From assembly GCA_025403435.1 (NCBI GenBank), contig CM046333.1, forward strand, positions 16,331,770 through 16,395,769: DNA of 64,000 nt, given 5' to 3'. This DNA is from Artocarpus heterophyllus (Eukaryota > Streptophyta > Magnoliopsida > Rosales > Moraceae). Below are positions 1 through 12,775 of the stretch, in pieces; the first letter of the stretch is position 1, and each line of letters opens with the position of its first letter. A program made the position numbers and the translations under genes. The notes below the pieces were generated by a model that searched no databases, was not told the DNA's origin, and worked only from the letters and a program-made list of their open reading frames with translations.

Positions 1-1000
1 CGGCGACGGTACCGTGAAATTGAGGTGGGGGAATTGTTCCCCGACCTCCTCTGAGTATTTCCCCTACGGTGGGGCAGCTCAACACCGCGTGGAACGGCGG
101 CCCCACCTAGCTCCACGGCGGTGCACGACGGAGACGCCGTTCTCCGTCCTCCGGCCATCATTTCGTGCAATTGAGGTACCGAATTTCTTCCTCTCGGTCC
201 TCTGAAGGTGTTTGTGCCTTCAATTTGGCACAAAACGGCCTAAATTGGCCAACCCAAACACACCCACGGCGACGGTGGCGGGCATCCACGATCTCCGGCG
301 AGGGGCGGCGGAACGGAGCAATTGACCGAGGGGTCTTGCTCGCCGTCGCCCTCTGAACGTTTTGGCACCGGCGGTGTGCCACACCGCCACCATATGCGGC
401 GGCTCCGACGACGGCTCCACGGCGGCGACGGGGCAGCTCCGGCGAAGCCTTTCCAGCCAAAATTGAGCTGGAAAATTGGTACCATCTTGTTCCTCTCATC
501 ACACTGAGTCCATAGACACCAAAATCACGTCGATTGGTGGTCGGACGGCCGAGAAACGACGTCGGGAAAAAATGGGTTTCGCCGCCACTTTGGGCGGCGC
601 GTGGGCCCTCCTCCGGCGGCTATTTGGGTGGCACGACACCTCGTTGGACTCAGCTCAACGAGAGCTTCCCACTGGTATGGGAGGTGTCGAAAAATAACGC
701 CGGAATCTCAAACGAGATTTGAGGAGAGAGAGAGAAAATCTAGAGAGAGAAAGTCTAGAGAGAGAAAGTCTCGAATTTTTGATATTTTCTGATTTTTTTC
801 TTTTTTTTTTTCTTTTCTTTTCTTTTATAAAAAGTATAAAATAAAATTGTGGTCCACACAATTCAATTCTTATACTGCGTTGCTCTAACACTGTATAATT
901 TTCCATCGTATTATACAGTATTTTCCTTTAATTGTACTTTGTCTTAACATAATCTTTAATTTAATGCATTTTTAATGCACTAAAAATCTCGGGTGTTACA
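1..1000 (-). mobile_element. Partial gypsy-type LTR, cut by the window edge
   Basis: Read on the minus strand, this block begins at position 1000 with TGTAACACCCGAG, the usual opening of many plant gypsy LTRs. A TATA-like TATAAAAG follows at 830-823. Next comes a CT-rich leader (about 715-780) with repeated TCTCTCTAGA-like units, and then a GC-rich, GGCGGC-rich body to the left edge. This order (U3, TATA, pyrimidine leader, long R-U5) fits an LTR of more than 1 kb. The other boundary lies outside the window, so solo LTR, truncated copy and complete element cannot be told apart. Short ORFs in the GC-rich part resemble no protein I know and are probably chance. Confidence 0.5.
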
Positions 1001-3652
1001 CGGATATTGTTTAAACAGGATGCAGAAGCTAACTAATAGAAGGAAAATGATAAAGTGGGAACATTAGAGCATAACCCAGGTAAGTTTCAGACCTCACCTA
1101 TGGCATGAAGAAAATAAATTTCAAATGTTTTGAGTATGTTTTATGTTTGCATTTGTTATGCAATAAGTTTTAAAGTTCTAGTTATGATTTGCAATGTATA
1201 TGCAACTATTACATTTAAAGTATGGTTGTATTTGTTATGCATAAGGTTTTAAAGTTCAAGTTATGATTGTAATAGGTTTGCGTATGATATGTTAACATTT
1301 GATATGCTCACAGAAGTTAATAACAAGGCATACAAGTTATGTTAAAGTTATGACATTGACGTTCGATGGTCTTAAGTTTTCTACAAGGGAAGCATTATGT
1401 TTATGTTTTCTTGATTGATGATGTTGGTACAAACACTAAAGTTCACAAGGTAAAAAAAGATAAGAACAATGATAAGAAGTTAAAGTAAGTTAAGAATAAT
1501 CATAAAAAGCTCATAAATGGATGTTCATAAATGAGCATAAATAAAATCATGTATTATGATTTTGCTTACATATTTTGTCATAAAATGTTTATGTGATATA
1601 CTATGAATAACATTTTGAGAAATGTTTTACAATAAATGTTTATAAAAAACATTTTATGAAAAATGTTTACAGGAAAAGGTTTATGAAGAAGTTTTAAGAA
1701 ATAAAGTTTTAAACGTTTTGTAAGATTATGTTTGAATTTACTGAGCGAAAGCTTATTATAAGTTCCTTCATGCTGTAGGTAATCCTACAAGAGACCAGTA
1801 AGATTGCTTGAAGAGCTTGGTGTTGCAGTAGACATATGCAAAGATTGAGTATGGATACCACTACGACAGTTTCTGCTGAAAAAAAAAAAGCTTTCTGTTA
1901 ATTTTAAAAGAGATTTAAAAGATTTTATGAAAGTAAATGTTTCTTAACGAGTTTAAGAAATGTTTTGAATAATTTTAAAGTCAAGTGTTGAGTTATATCT
2001 TAACTTATATTATCGCAAAAGTTGCAACATTTTTAAAGTATTTTTTTAAAAAAATTTATCCAGTATTTTTCTTACTAAGTAAGTAAAATACAAGTTGACA
2101 AATGATGTTTAAAAAAGCAACGTGACAGCTCGAAAAGATAGGTCGTGGCATATATTACATATATGAAAGGTGTAATTGCGGGTGGAAATTGTGGGTTTGG
2201 AGCAAAATCTGATTTCATAGGCATAGGTAAGGATGGTTGGATTCAAGTACGAACAGATTTGTTAAATGAGCTACAGGTCCATATAGATACTATATGGTTA
2301 GCTAATTTATGGATCCTTTGGGAGGGTAGATGAGTTAATTTATGCATTGTCATTTTATCAAAACAGCGCCCCACGTGATCGATAAATGGCTTTGCGTGAC
2401 ATGGGGCATCTCATAACATCGCGGTACAAAGTTGTCTTAATTCACTTATCAATGCATCAATTTCTTACCTTTTTACCATTAAGATCGCACTTGCTTTCAT
2501 GAAAATGTAGCTATTGATTATGTTGGCAATCATTTTGTGGAAGTAACATAATTCACACACAAATGAGATTTTCTCAAGTGATCAAGTTAACACTTTACTA
2601 ACTTTTATATATATATATATACAATGTTATTACAGATGTTCTTATCATTCTATCCTACCAATAGTAAACATTTGGCTTTGATGTCATGAGTCGCTTGCCA
2701 ATGGATGGAAAAAGGTTTATGAGTCATGCATTCAACATTTTCGTGAAGTCATCGGTTCTAATGTAGCAACAAAGAAGACAATTGATCTTGATTGTGATAA
2801 TGTTTCGATAATTCAGCGTTAACAACAAATGATCAAATTTCTTCTATAATCATGTTCAAAAAAAAAAAAAATCTATAATCTATTTGGTGTACGGAGTCGT
2901 GATAACAGTATGACTTATAACAAATTATCACACGAATTTGAGTCCTTTATTAATGCGGGACTTGCTTAAGAAAAAAAAAAAGAACTTTTAGCAGAAAGTT
3001 TATACTAAAAAAAATAGAAATCATGTACTAAAGTAACAAAGAGTTGTAAAGAAAAGCACAAAGCGGAATAGGTCCTGTTATGTAGCTGGAGACGTAGTGA
3101 ATTTTGTTTGCTCTAATAAAACCTCTCACAAACTGCATCATTATTACTTGACAAAAATTGTAAGTCGTTGTCAAGAGAGCAACAGCTATAAAACATATTA
3201 CCGAACATTTTCACCTTGGTCATCATCAAGATCATCGCTAAAATTCGGCAAGAAATTAGCATTGATTGCTTATCCGCTGGCTTCGCCATGTTTAGAAACA
3301 AAGGTTCCAATATCAATATCACCAATAAGTTCAGTCGTTTTGAATTTACAACGTCCAATGGACCAAATACAATAAACTAAGCTTATGAGACCGTTCGTTC
3401 TTAGACCCTCAAGAATTGCATCGACGTTATCTTTTACGCTCAATCTATGAAGCCCACATTAATGCTAACAAATCAACGAGATTGTGAATCTTTAACAAAT
3501 AGTCATAAATACATAATAAATTTTATATTTTGCATGTACCTGAGTCGCAAACCCCCCAATGCACGACAGATTTGTGCAAATGTTTACTACTCTGATTGTT
3601 TAGCAGAATTGATAATTAGTACAAAAAGTATATACGGCTCTGAGTGAAACAA
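1001..3652. other. AT-rich intergenic DNA, no gene recognised
   Basis: No ORF here resembles a known protein. The stretch 1100-2130 is rich in degenerate ATGTTTTA/AAAGTTTTA-like runs. A minus-strand ORF at 3113-3358 (81 codons) has no recognisable motif. The region is probably decayed transposon DNA beside the LTR on its left, but I see no defined ends. Confidence 0.4.
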
Positions 3653-3879
3653 CTACTCTTAAAACACTACTTAACACGTGTAAGACTACTTGCTAACCAA
3701 AAACAAATTGTTACAAGTCCCACACTGGTTAGAAATGAGTTGTAGTTGTTCTCTGACATATGTAATCTACTCTTAAAACACTACTTAACACGTGTAAGAC
3801 TACTTGCTAACCAAAAACAAATTGTTACAAGTCCCACACTGGTTAGAAATGAGTTGTAGTTGTTCTCTGACATATGTAA
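3653..3879. repeat. Two essentially identical 114-bp tandem copies
   Basis: Copy 1 is 3653-3766 and copy 2 is 3767-3879. Each runs from CTACTCTTAAAACACTAC to CTGACATATGTAA and includes ACAAGTCCCACACTGG, a motif type often seen near LTR ends. No mismatch was seen between copies apart from the last base, so the duplication is recent. The unit contains no ORF. Confidence 0.9.
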
Positions 3880-3961
3880 ATAAGGCATGAGTCTTAGTAG
3901 TTTTATCTTCCAAAAAATTAGAGATTTTTCTTTCTCTTTTATTAAATACTTTGTGAACCTA

Positions 3962-4035
3962 TTTTAGTTGATCCATAGTCTGTTTTAGTTGGTCTTCCTG
4001 TTTTAGTTGATCCATAGTCTGTTTTAGTTGGTCTT
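3962..4035. repeat. 35-bp direct repeat, period 39 bp
   Basis: The segment TTTTAGTTGATCCATAGTCT plus 15 further bases occurs at 3962-3996 and again at 4001-4035 with a 4-bp spacer. Each copy itself contains two TTTTAGTTG half-units. It lies directly upstream of a TATA-like box at 4041. Confidence 0.85.
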
Positions 4036-4040
4036 TAGTC

Positions 4041-4050
4041 TATATAAATA
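4041..4050 (+). promoter_or_regulatory. TATA-like box in the repeat cluster
   Basis: TATATAAATA follows the 35-bp repeats and precedes the 140-bp-period repeats. The arrangement looks like the U3/R part of an old LTR or a small retroelement. There is no transcript evidence, and a chance TATA motif in AT-rich DNA is possible. Confidence 0.35.
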
Positions 4051-4092
4051 GGACATGACTCCTTTTATAACTTTTAGAACATCTGTCCAAAT

Positions 4093-4339
4093 ACTGCATG
4101 TTGAGGTGTAAAAAGCCATTAAAACCTTCTCCTTGATGTTTAACGGAAAGTAGAGTTCTTTACTTTGCCACGACAAATATATCTTCTAAAATAGAGAAAA
4201 CAATTGCCTATTTATACAAAAAGCCTGCATTCACTGCATGTTGAGGTGTAAAAAGCCATTCAAACCTTCTACTTGATGTTTAACGGAAAGTTCTCTACTT
4301 TGCTACGACAAATGTATCTTCTAAAATAGAGAAAACAAT
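4093..4339. repeat. Diverged ~108-bp direct repeat, period 140 bp
   Basis: ACTGCATGTTGAGGTG opens both copies (4093 and 4233). They stay alignable to GAGAAAACAAT (about 4204 and 4339), with a few substitutions and a short indel at GGAAAGTAGAG versus GGAAAG. A 28-bp spacer holds TATTTATACAAAAAGCC. This duplication is older than the 114-bp one to its left. Confidence 0.8.
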
Positions 4340-4345
4340 AATGCT

Positions 4346-4495
4346 CTGTTTGAAAAAAGTGATTTTTGAAAAAAATGGTTTTAATCGACTTTTTAGTTTG
4401 TAACAGTGTAAAGGTTTTACATATTATAAGAAAAGAAAAAAAGTTGCTACAATGTAATTCTAATTAATGGTTCTAACCATCATGTCAAACACCTT
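4346..4495. repeat. Dispersed TGTTTGG-ended repeat, copy A
   Basis: It starts with CTGTTTGA, carries ACAGTGTAAAGGTTTTACAT and then GCTACAATGTAA, and ends TCAAACACCTTATAAG. It shares the outer ends and the doubled internal motif with copies at 13811, 48645, 51673, 57211 and 61742. Non-coding and MITE-like. Confidence 0.5.
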
Positions 4496-5141
4496 ATAAG
4501 TTTTTTTCCTAATCAGGCTTTATGTTTTTTTGTTTAATAAGCAAAATTGGTAATTATTACAAAGACTATATACTATTCTAAACAACTACGCTTAACTAAT
4601 TTTTTTTGCTCAACAAAAAATAATCTATTCTTAACTAATTACAAGACTATCCACACACTAGCTAACACGCCTAACTTGAGACTGCTTGCTAACTAAAAAG
4701 AAACTTAAAAGAAATTGTTTTCCGCTTAGGTTTACATTCTCGTCTAATTGTCCCAAGCATAACTAATTTCTCTTTATTTCTTTCAATATATCGGAATTCT
4801 CAATTACCTATAAATTAATTTTAGGATTCTCCTAAATATGTATGAACAAGTGTAATTAACACATGCACCCTCAATCACCTTGCACACACTAGCTATTACT
4901 AATAAAGTATTTGGCACATTGGTTCAAATCAACCAAAAAGAATTTAAAGCTGTTAAATATTACAGTCTTTAAACCAAAAATTTACAAATAAAATTATGTT
5001 TGACATTTTATTTACTGATAATACATAATAAAATTTTGAATTCGATTAAAAAAACTAATTATAGAACTCCGTTTAAGACTGGTTCTATGACTCAACACGT
5101 TTTTTTGCTTTACTAAAGTTTCTTATGTCTAATCTAAAAGC

Positions 5142-5560
5142 ATGTTGTTTACTGAGCACTACAAGATCAATAAAGGGCGACTTGGTATAATTTTTTTCAA
5201 AACGACCTTCAATGAAATCTGTTATACATATAAATATATTCAATTAAAATTTTATAGATTGATGCACATGTATGTTATATATGGCATTGTTTGTGATCTC
5301 GAGGGCCTTTTTTTTTTTCTTTGTTGTTGTTGTTGTTGTTTTAAATTTTATTCTGATTAGATCTTTTGCTCCTGTTTCTTGTTGAATTACTATGTAAGTT
5401 TGTTTGGTTGGTGGTTTGGTAAAAAAAAAAAAACAATATCATTTAGGTGTAAGGATTTTTTTAGTACCTTAGAAGGGGTGTAAAAAATAGAAGATGACTT
5501 CAGAAGAGATGTGTAAAAAGTAGAACATGGGTGTCAATAGACGCACCCATAATATAATTG
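5142..5560. repeat. Second dispersed repeat, copy 1 (see 57950-58420)
   Basis: Shared landmarks with 57950-58420, in the same order, are TTGGTATAA followed by a T run, TGTTATACATATA, TGTAAGTTTGTT, a poly-A tract, AGGGGTG, and GTGTCAATAGACGCACCC (GCGTCAATAGACACACCC in the other copy). The copies are strongly diverged and have no ORF of note. Confidence 0.5.
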
Positions 5561-7130
5561 CGATAAAGATGATTACAATAGTACAAAATATCAAAATTAC
5601 CCCTGCTTAAGTTTCCTCCTCCCTCTCTTCTTATCTCTTTAGTTGCTCGCTTAACCAAGTGGCAACTTCATTCTACTATCAGGTGTAGAGTATAAATCCT
5701 CCAGCCTTAACATTGTCTACAAACGAAAAAGAAAAAAAGTTGGAAGGTTTGAACCTTTTTGGAGAATATAATCGTCTTTTGTAAGATTAATTTCACTTTT
5801 GGCCCTTAAGAAATGTTAGGGTATGATTTGATCAAGCCCAAATCATGAGGCAAAGGCCCAACGTGGGAAGCTCAAGTTGTGATCAAAGTGAATCAAGCCC
5901 AAGAAGAAAGTTTGATTAGATCTCGACTAACACTAGTGTTTATCGGTCAGTAGTTCGTTTGGCTGTTAGGACCGATTGGTTTGGTAGTTTTGGATCGATA
6001 GGAGTTTTTACTCAATTCGCTGCGATGGATTCATGAGTTATTCACCATGAAGTTTTGGTTCACTTGGATCGATGGAATGGATTAAGGTTCAATGGTTACA
6101 AAAAGATATCAACTAAATCATGAAGAAGAATGTGGAGTTTATAGTATGAGATTTACGTCCTATCAGAAGCCGACATGTGTCCCCTTGCTACAAGTATTAC
6201 AAGAACCACTTCTCCTATTAGATTGAAGCCCACGACCTCATAAAATACCTCTATAAACAGTGGATAGGAAGATCATTGAAGTGACCTGGATTACCACATC
6301 CATACATACACTATGTAGAATATCTACTAGCAAATCTCTCTCTTCTTGCTTTTTATTCTCTTTTTACCAAATTCTTGTACTTTGAACTTAAATCATCATC
6401 ATATCGAATAACAATGGATGTGGTTCTCATTATAGCATGAACCATTATAAAACTTTACATGCGGTATCTTTTATTTTTACAGCATTTATTTCCTATTTCT
6501 TGATTTTGATCAGCCTCTTTCATTGCTAATACATTAACCCTATTAATGAAGCTTGCTAAAGACCTAATAACGACGGCAACCTTGAATCGGATTTCAGATA
6601 ATATCTTAACAAATTTTGATTGCATTGTAGATCCAACGTCTACATGAAACACTAGTTGTCTTATATTGGCTTATAAACTTTCAACTAACACAATAATGAT
6701 CCTCCAACTTTCTAAATGTTACGCTAATATTATCTTTGTAACATAAAAGTGAAAAATCTAATAAATTTTATCATGTGAGATAGATGTAATTCGTTAACGA
6801 GACAGTAGTCTAGTAAAATTACTTTTACTTTGATTTAGATGACGTTTCTAAACCATATCACGTGCGCCTATGCGCCTAAGCCGATGAAATGGGTTGGTTT
6901 TAACATTTGGAAAGCTCAACGATTATTAAGATAGTTGAAAATTTTAAGGATCAAAGTAAGATATCTGATATTTTTTGGGTCAAATATGAAATTAACCCAA
7001 TCTTATTGGAACGTGCAAGCCGACAACAAAAGGAAGCCAAACGGGCGAGTGAGGAAGAGGAGGGCGCGGACCGAAAGTAAAATCTCATAAGCTGAAGAAA
7101 ACTACCTCTACAAGTGAAGAAGAGAGATCG
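5561..7130. other. Intergenic DNA upstream of the EMC4-like gene
   Basis: No gene was recognised. A CCTCTATAAACAGTGG TATA-like stretch at about 6250 precedes a CTCTCTCTTCTTGC tract, which could be an LTR remnant. The last ~100 bases before 7131 are purine-rich and are probably the EMC4 leader. Confidence 0.35.
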
Positions 7131-10100
7131 ATGGAAAAAGGCAAAGCAGTGATGGGAGTGGGTCGTAGATGGGCCGTTGACTTCTGTGACTTTTCTTCTT
7201 CTACTTCCTCCCGCGACTTCCCTGATCCTCCTGGCTTCTCTCGCTCCTCTCTCGATCAGGCTCTCTTTCTTTTTCTTTTTTCTTTTTTTTTTTCTTTGAA
7301 ATTTTTGGATTTTTTTTTTCTAACGAATTTTTGTATTGGGTATTTGTCCAGGACGATTCCGTTGTGAGTCGCCAAAAGAAGGATGCCGAAGCTAATTGGA
7401 AAGCCCAGGTATTTCACTGTTTTTCTTCATTCCCAAGTTAGTTTTCTTGCATAAAGGTCTTAGGGTTCACATAAAAGAGGCAAATAAGTAATTTACAAAT
7501 TTCAATCCGATACTTTTTTCTTTTTCCTCCGAGATTCAATTCAAATCTAAGCAGCTCATTCGTCCGATTGAGGACTAGCTGGTTCATAACGTGATTCAAT
7601 TCGAATATATATTGATTGAATATCATAATTGGAGTAGATTATTCTAGCCAATAAAAAAAAATAAAAATGATGAGTTGTTGGGTAAAGGATTGGAACCCAT
7701 ACTGCTCCGTTTTGAACCTTTTTAGCTATGGTGTTTTGTCATTCAAAAGATCAAAAAATATTGAGTTCGAACCAAAAAGTTCTGATGAAACCCTTTAACT
7801 AAACACGCCATGAACAATTGGACATGTCGCCCTGTTATTTCCGTACCCGGTTTTTCCTTTGGGTATTGGTTCGCTGCTGAGAAACTAGATCAAGAGTGCG
7901 GTAATCTAAAATTGTCGGTGTCGTGTTTTTCAACAGAAAGCTTGGGAGGTGGCGCAGGCCCCTCTGAAAAATTTGATGATGATGGGGTTCATGATGTGGA
8001 TGGCTGGAAGTACAGTGCATTTGTTTAGCATTGGAATTACTTTCTCTGCTCTTTGGCAACCCATAAGTGCATTACAGGGTGTTGGAAAGGGTAAGATGTT
8101 ATACTAATTTTGTACTCGTATTTGTTTGTTTGTCTTTTAAATCTCTACTTGTTCGTACTATTATTGCTATGTGCCTAGAATGACTAGTTAGAGAGGCAGA
8201 GTGAGAAAGCAGTCAAAGGGTAGAATGTTTGTTAACCTTGGTTCATATTCAATTAGTTGATGTGGCTAAATCAAAGGGTACTAAAACTTTTAGTTTCAAT
8301 CTGTATCCTAAACTTGTTTTTTGTTTTGATTCTGCAGTTTTCGAGCCTTATAAAGACAGCAAGGTAGATCTCCTCGCCCCTAAGTTGCTCTTCATTGCAG
8401 TTAATTTGGGAGGTCTAGCACTAGGTGTTTGGAAGGTGAGTGATCGCCCCCATCTCTTTAAGTTTCTTTATTTTACAGTAATCCGCAAGATTTTAGTTTG
8501 TATAACTTTTTGCCTCTCATCTTTGCAGCTCAACACTCTGGGTTTGCTTCCTACGCATGCATCAGACTGGGTTTCATCCTTACCCCCTGCTCCGGTACGG
8601 TTCTTCTTATGTAGATGAGTTAATTTACATTTAGTATTTGCTTGGTATGATGATGGATAATGTTAGTGATTCCAAGGGTTATAGCCTTATGACTCTAATA
8701 TTTGCTTATGTTGAGTAACTTATTACTAAAGGACCTCTGGGTGGGTTTAATTTAAGGAGGACTACATCTTTAAAAGCTTGAATTTTAGGAGGGAAAAGTG
8801 ATCGGAGGGATAGGTGTTGGGGATTAGTGAAAGAATTTTATGACCTGTTGTTGTTTGGTCGGAAGGTTTAGAGTAAAGCATGGATTGGGTGAGAGATTCA
8901 AAATTCTCTAAAGCGCCACAGTTTTCTTCCATTCCAATTTGGAGGGATTTGTAGATGGAATTTATTCACTTAATTGGGCTATAGTGTCAAATTACTTTAT
9001 TACTCATCATTGAACGAAATCAAACCAATTTACAATAAATTGGTACTGCTTTACAGAAATCTTTTCTTTTCACTTCCTTGTCTCAGAGAAGTGACTTTTG
9101 TTTTCTTTCCTTTCTTTCATATCAAACAACAAACGAGAAAGGACCTTTTCCTGCCTTCTTTATGTTCTTCACCTAAGTTATCTACCTCTCACTCCTTCCC
9201 TTTTTTTTGGTCCTATCAGACAAGTCTTTGAGTGCTAACTAAGTGCTCTTTATACATCTTACTGGTTTTTGAGGAGAAATACAAACAAATTTGTATGAAA
9301 ACAATATCTTTTTTCTTATAGACATAATTTGACTCCTATAAACGTACTGGGATTCAACAACAGTACTTACATTAAAGTAGAGTTAGAGTGGAATTACATT
9401 TGATAATTACGAGAACTAAGACATTGTTACATGTGGGGAATAAAAAGATTATGGAAGGAGTGTTTCCTTTTCCTTCAATTTGTGTCTACTTACTAAAGTA
9501 TGAATTTAGTTGTAATCCTCAATCTACAAGCATACACTTGAATCAAATGTTTGATTCCTTCTCTATTCTTTTCTTTTCCATTTTGAATGTTTTTCCTTTG
9601 CAGTTACAATTCATAACGGATCAATAAACATGCCCTAAATGATAAACAATGATAGCTAATAAAGAAAAAGAGGGAAGTAAAACATTGTTTTAAAGAAACA
9701 ATTTATGTAGGATAGAGCATCTCTATTAAAAAAGCAAGAATGCTTTCAGTTAGCTTTAGAGTGAACCAGACCTTTCAAAAAAAAAAAAGAGCCAGTCGGG
9801 TATATTATTAGATGATCCAAGACATTTTACTAATAATATAAAAAGATTGCTGTGTGGATTAGTTTCTGATCTGAAATAATATAGTAGTTTCTTCACCATA
9901 AATGTTTAGGCTCTTGAATGGCATGATCTATTTACTCCAAAAAATGCATATTATAGGGAGGGCCATTGGAGAAGTTTGAATTTTTTATTATTGCTTGGCT
10001 CAGCGGCAAAACTGAGCCTTATATGTTATGGATTTCTTTTGTTAGTTTTGTGGCTAATTTAGCAGAGATGGGTTTCATTTAATAACCTTTTCTTGTCGAA

Positions 10101-10146
10101 TTTTCAGGAGGTCGAATATTCCGGCGGTGGCATTCCTCTACGTTGA
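7131..10146 (+). CDS. EMC4: ER membrane protein complex subunit 4 (EMC4-like)
   Basis: Six exons (7131-7259, 7352-7408, 7937-8090, 8338-8435, 8529-8594, 10108-10146) give a 180-residue protein, the usual length for plant EMC4 (DUF1077). The family is a subunit of the ER membrane protein complex, which inserts and helps fold multipass and tail-anchored membrane proteins. Visible family blocks are the N-terminal RRWAVDF, KAWEVAQAPLKNL, the hydrophobic segment MGFMMWMAGSTVHLFSIGI, FEPYKDSKVDLL, a second hydrophobic segment ending in GVWKLNTLGLLPTHASDW, and the C-terminal EVEYSGGG. The ATG at 7131 gives the conserved MEKGK start. Intron 1 appears to use a GC donor (CAG|GCTCTC at 7260) because no GT lies near the required boundary. 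Intron 5 is about 1.5 kb. From memory, Arabidopsis EMC4 (At5g10780) also neighbours UBP22 (At5g10790), the next large gene here. Confidence 0.92.
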
Positions 10147-11332
10147 TGTTGATTTAGCGCTTTGTTTTAAAACGGATCAATTTCTGGAGAAAGCGAGTTA
10201 GACATTAACAAAGAAGGCGATATATACAGGCTTGGAGGCTGTTTAGTGGCTGATGGCTCATCATAGAGCATGGACGATGTGCCAAATTAGATTATTTTTT
10301 GAGTGCAGCTAATGAATGATGAAACTTGTTGCATGAAGACTAGTTCTGTAGTGCAATTGTTATCTTAGTCATTTGATAATGGTTAATTTTCTATTTATGA
10401 CACGTTTTTAGCACGTTGATGTTGATGGTAATATGATATGTTTTAAGTGGAGGAAGGATAAGAGAATGACTGGAGCAGGATTAAGCGTGGGGAAATGACA
10501 ACAGAGGACGACAACAATATATAAAAACGACATTCACTAAGAAACGACATGATGCACTGAATTTATAATCTGGGCATAAAACTATCATGAACTTTAAATG
10601 CACCCTAAACTTTTAACCTTATAATGCACTTTGAATTTTAAAATCATTAACGATTGAGGTTCAATAGTCATTTTAATTTCTATTAAGTATTTTTTTTGCT
10701 TGTTGAGTTTTAATTTTTTTTCTTAAAATAATAAGCTCTACTTAAAAAAAAAAACTCATGCGAATTTCGTAATCAAATTTGTTTATGTTTTTTAGTCTAT
10801 GTTTTTCAACTTTTGTTAGTTATTGGACTTTATTGTCAACAATTTTAAAATTTAAGATTATTTTATTAAAATTGAAAGTTTGAGATGTATTGTGAAAAAA
10901 ATCAGTTTTAGATTTAACGGTGTAAATTACTAATAAATAATGAGCACATGACGAACACGTGATCGTCAAGTAGGAGAAAATGGACTAATGTTAGCAAAGT
11001 TTGCCCTCCTGTACTTTTATTTTAAGTTAAGGGTTATTTGAGCTAAAAAAAAAAAAGAATAAGGAGTTATTTTTTTAATAGTTTGAGGACCAGAGCAACT
11101 TATATTTTAACGAACAAAGAAGAGGCTTTTTAAGTTGAAGAGGGTAAAGCGGAAATGCACTCAAAATCTAGGGACATATGCGGGAATAAGTCTATAGTTT
11201 TAGTTTAGGCAAAAAGGCTAAATTAGGAATTTCGGGACTGCCATTTTTCCCACCACCACACAAACCTGAAGCCACGCACAAACACAATCCGCAGAGCAGT
11301 GGATTCTTCTGCAAAATCTTGTACGGTCTAGG
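10147..11332. other. Intergenic DNA, EMC4 3' side to MSBP3 5' side
   Basis: It contains the probable EMC4 3' UTR to about 10400 and AT-rich sequence with poly-A/T runs. At 11240-11332 there is a short C/A-rich leader before the next start codon. No other gene was seen. Confidence 0.5.
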
Positions 11333-11635
11333 ATGGAGGTTTCACCCCAAGAACTGCTTCAATTCAACGGCAGCGACCCGTCGAAGCCGATCTACGTGGC
11401 CGTGAAAGGACGCATCTTCGACGTCACCCCCGGAAAGTCCTTCTACGGCCCCGGAGGTCCGTATGCCATGTTCGCCGGCAAGGACGCGAGCCGAGCTCTG
11501 GCCAAGATGAGCAAGAACGACGAAGACGTCTCTCCGTCCCTCGACGGGCTCTCCGACAAGGAGATCGGCGTCCTCAACGACTGGGAGAAGAAGTTCGAGG
11601 CTAAGTACACCGTTGTTGGTCGTCTTTCTTCTTAA
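11333..11635 (+). CDS. MSBP3: Membrane steroid-binding protein 3-like (MAPR, cytochrome b5-like)
   Basis: An intronless 100-residue ORF forms a complete cytochrome-b5-like heme/steroid-binding domain of the MAPR family, related to animal PGRMC1. Family landmarks are an opening MEVSPQELLQFNGSDPSKPI, VAVKGRIFDVTPGKSFY, GPGGPYAMFAGKDASRALAK, and a C-terminal LNDWEKKFEAKYTVVGRL. The tyrosines around FYGPGGPY are positions that contact heme in relatives. There is no signal peptide or membrane segment, unlike MSBP1 and MSBP2, so it is probably soluble. Its length matches the short Arabidopsis paralogue (At2g24940, from memory). The gene is markedly GC-richer than its flanks, as is common for intronless plant genes. 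The long antisense frame across it is a composition effect. Confidence 0.93.
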   Translation: MEVSPQELLQFNGSDPSKPIYVAVKGRIFDVTPGKSFYGPGGPYAMFAGKDASRALAKMSKNDEDVSPSLDGLSDKEIGVLNDWEKKFEAKYTVVGRLSS

Positions 11636-12736
11636 GATTGTTGTTACCATAATAATATAACTTATATGTTTGTTCTGTCTTTTGAATTGTGTAATTATTT
11701 TTGTTGAATTTGACTTTCTGGCTTCTGGGTATCTGTAATAAGGTCGAAAGTTCTCAACTTTGTTGATGTACCTGATCTGGGATAATCTTGTTGACTGTGT
11801 TTTATGAATGTATGAATGTGGATTACAGTAATAAATTAACATTAGCGAGCGTGTAATTTTTCTTTTTCTTTTTTGTTTTGTTTTTTTTTCCCCACTTTGA
11901 TGAGTATACAAGTGGAATCCAATTCATAGCTTTTTTCTCCCACATCAGGCTGGAGAATTCTGTAATAGTGTTAAAAAAAATACATGAGTATGTTGGGAAA
12001 ATCAATTGGAACTAATTTATTGTAAAATACGAGAGGTTTAGCCTATTTTTGTTTTACATTGTCATGTGAAAGGATTTTGTACCGTAACAATTAGAATTAT
12101 ATAGTTAAAACAAAATTGTCAAATAAAACAATAGTATATAGCTCTAAATCATCAAAATTTTGTTGTTCTTGTATAATTAGATAGCTAAGTGTCTTATCGA
12201 TTAGGTTTTTTTTCTTCATATTCCGTTCTTGAATTCTTGGCAACAGTTTAATAACTGGTGCTCTGTTTGTTTATGTTTCTTCATGTGTTTCTATAGGAGA
12301 CCATTTTGTTTAGGCAATCTATTACCTATTACAGAGCCTCAAGTGTGCCAAAAGAATCCCGAAGGACCTCACATTGAGAGATAAATGAACTGGAACCTGT
12401 CAAAGTGGGGACATGTTTGGGTTTATTGAGAGTTTGGTTTGCATTGGATTATGACTAATTTGTGCTTTGATTCTTTCGCATATAAGTTTCCTTTTGGTTT
12501 GATCACCCTTTTATGCGTTTCATATGGGCAACTTTAGGCCATTTAAGCCATGATCTTGAAATTCATGGTTGCTAGACTATGAATAGTATATGCCTCTTAA
12601 AAATTTGTGCTCATCTGTTACTTCGTTTGCATTGAAGCGCTTGTGTTTTGGCTTCTCGTAGTTGTTCATTGATGGGAGGGAAAACATAAGCTAAGCCTTA
12701 TGTTTTCTTCTTTATTGCTTGTCTGTGGTGTGTGTT

Positions 12737-12775
<39 letters not shown>

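Noticed and set aside
158..502. Minus-strand ORFs in the GC-rich left edge
   Set aside because: Arg/Pro-rich composition, overlapping ORFs in several frames, no motif. Best explained as LTR sequence.
3113..3358. Minus-strand ORF of 81 codons
   Set aside because: No recognisable domain. A different frame looks slightly more protein-like but contains stops.
11342..11911. 189-codon minus-strand ORF over the MSBP3-like gene
   Set aside because: Antisense of a GC-rich coding exon. The sense frame is a full MAPR domain and this one resembles nothing.
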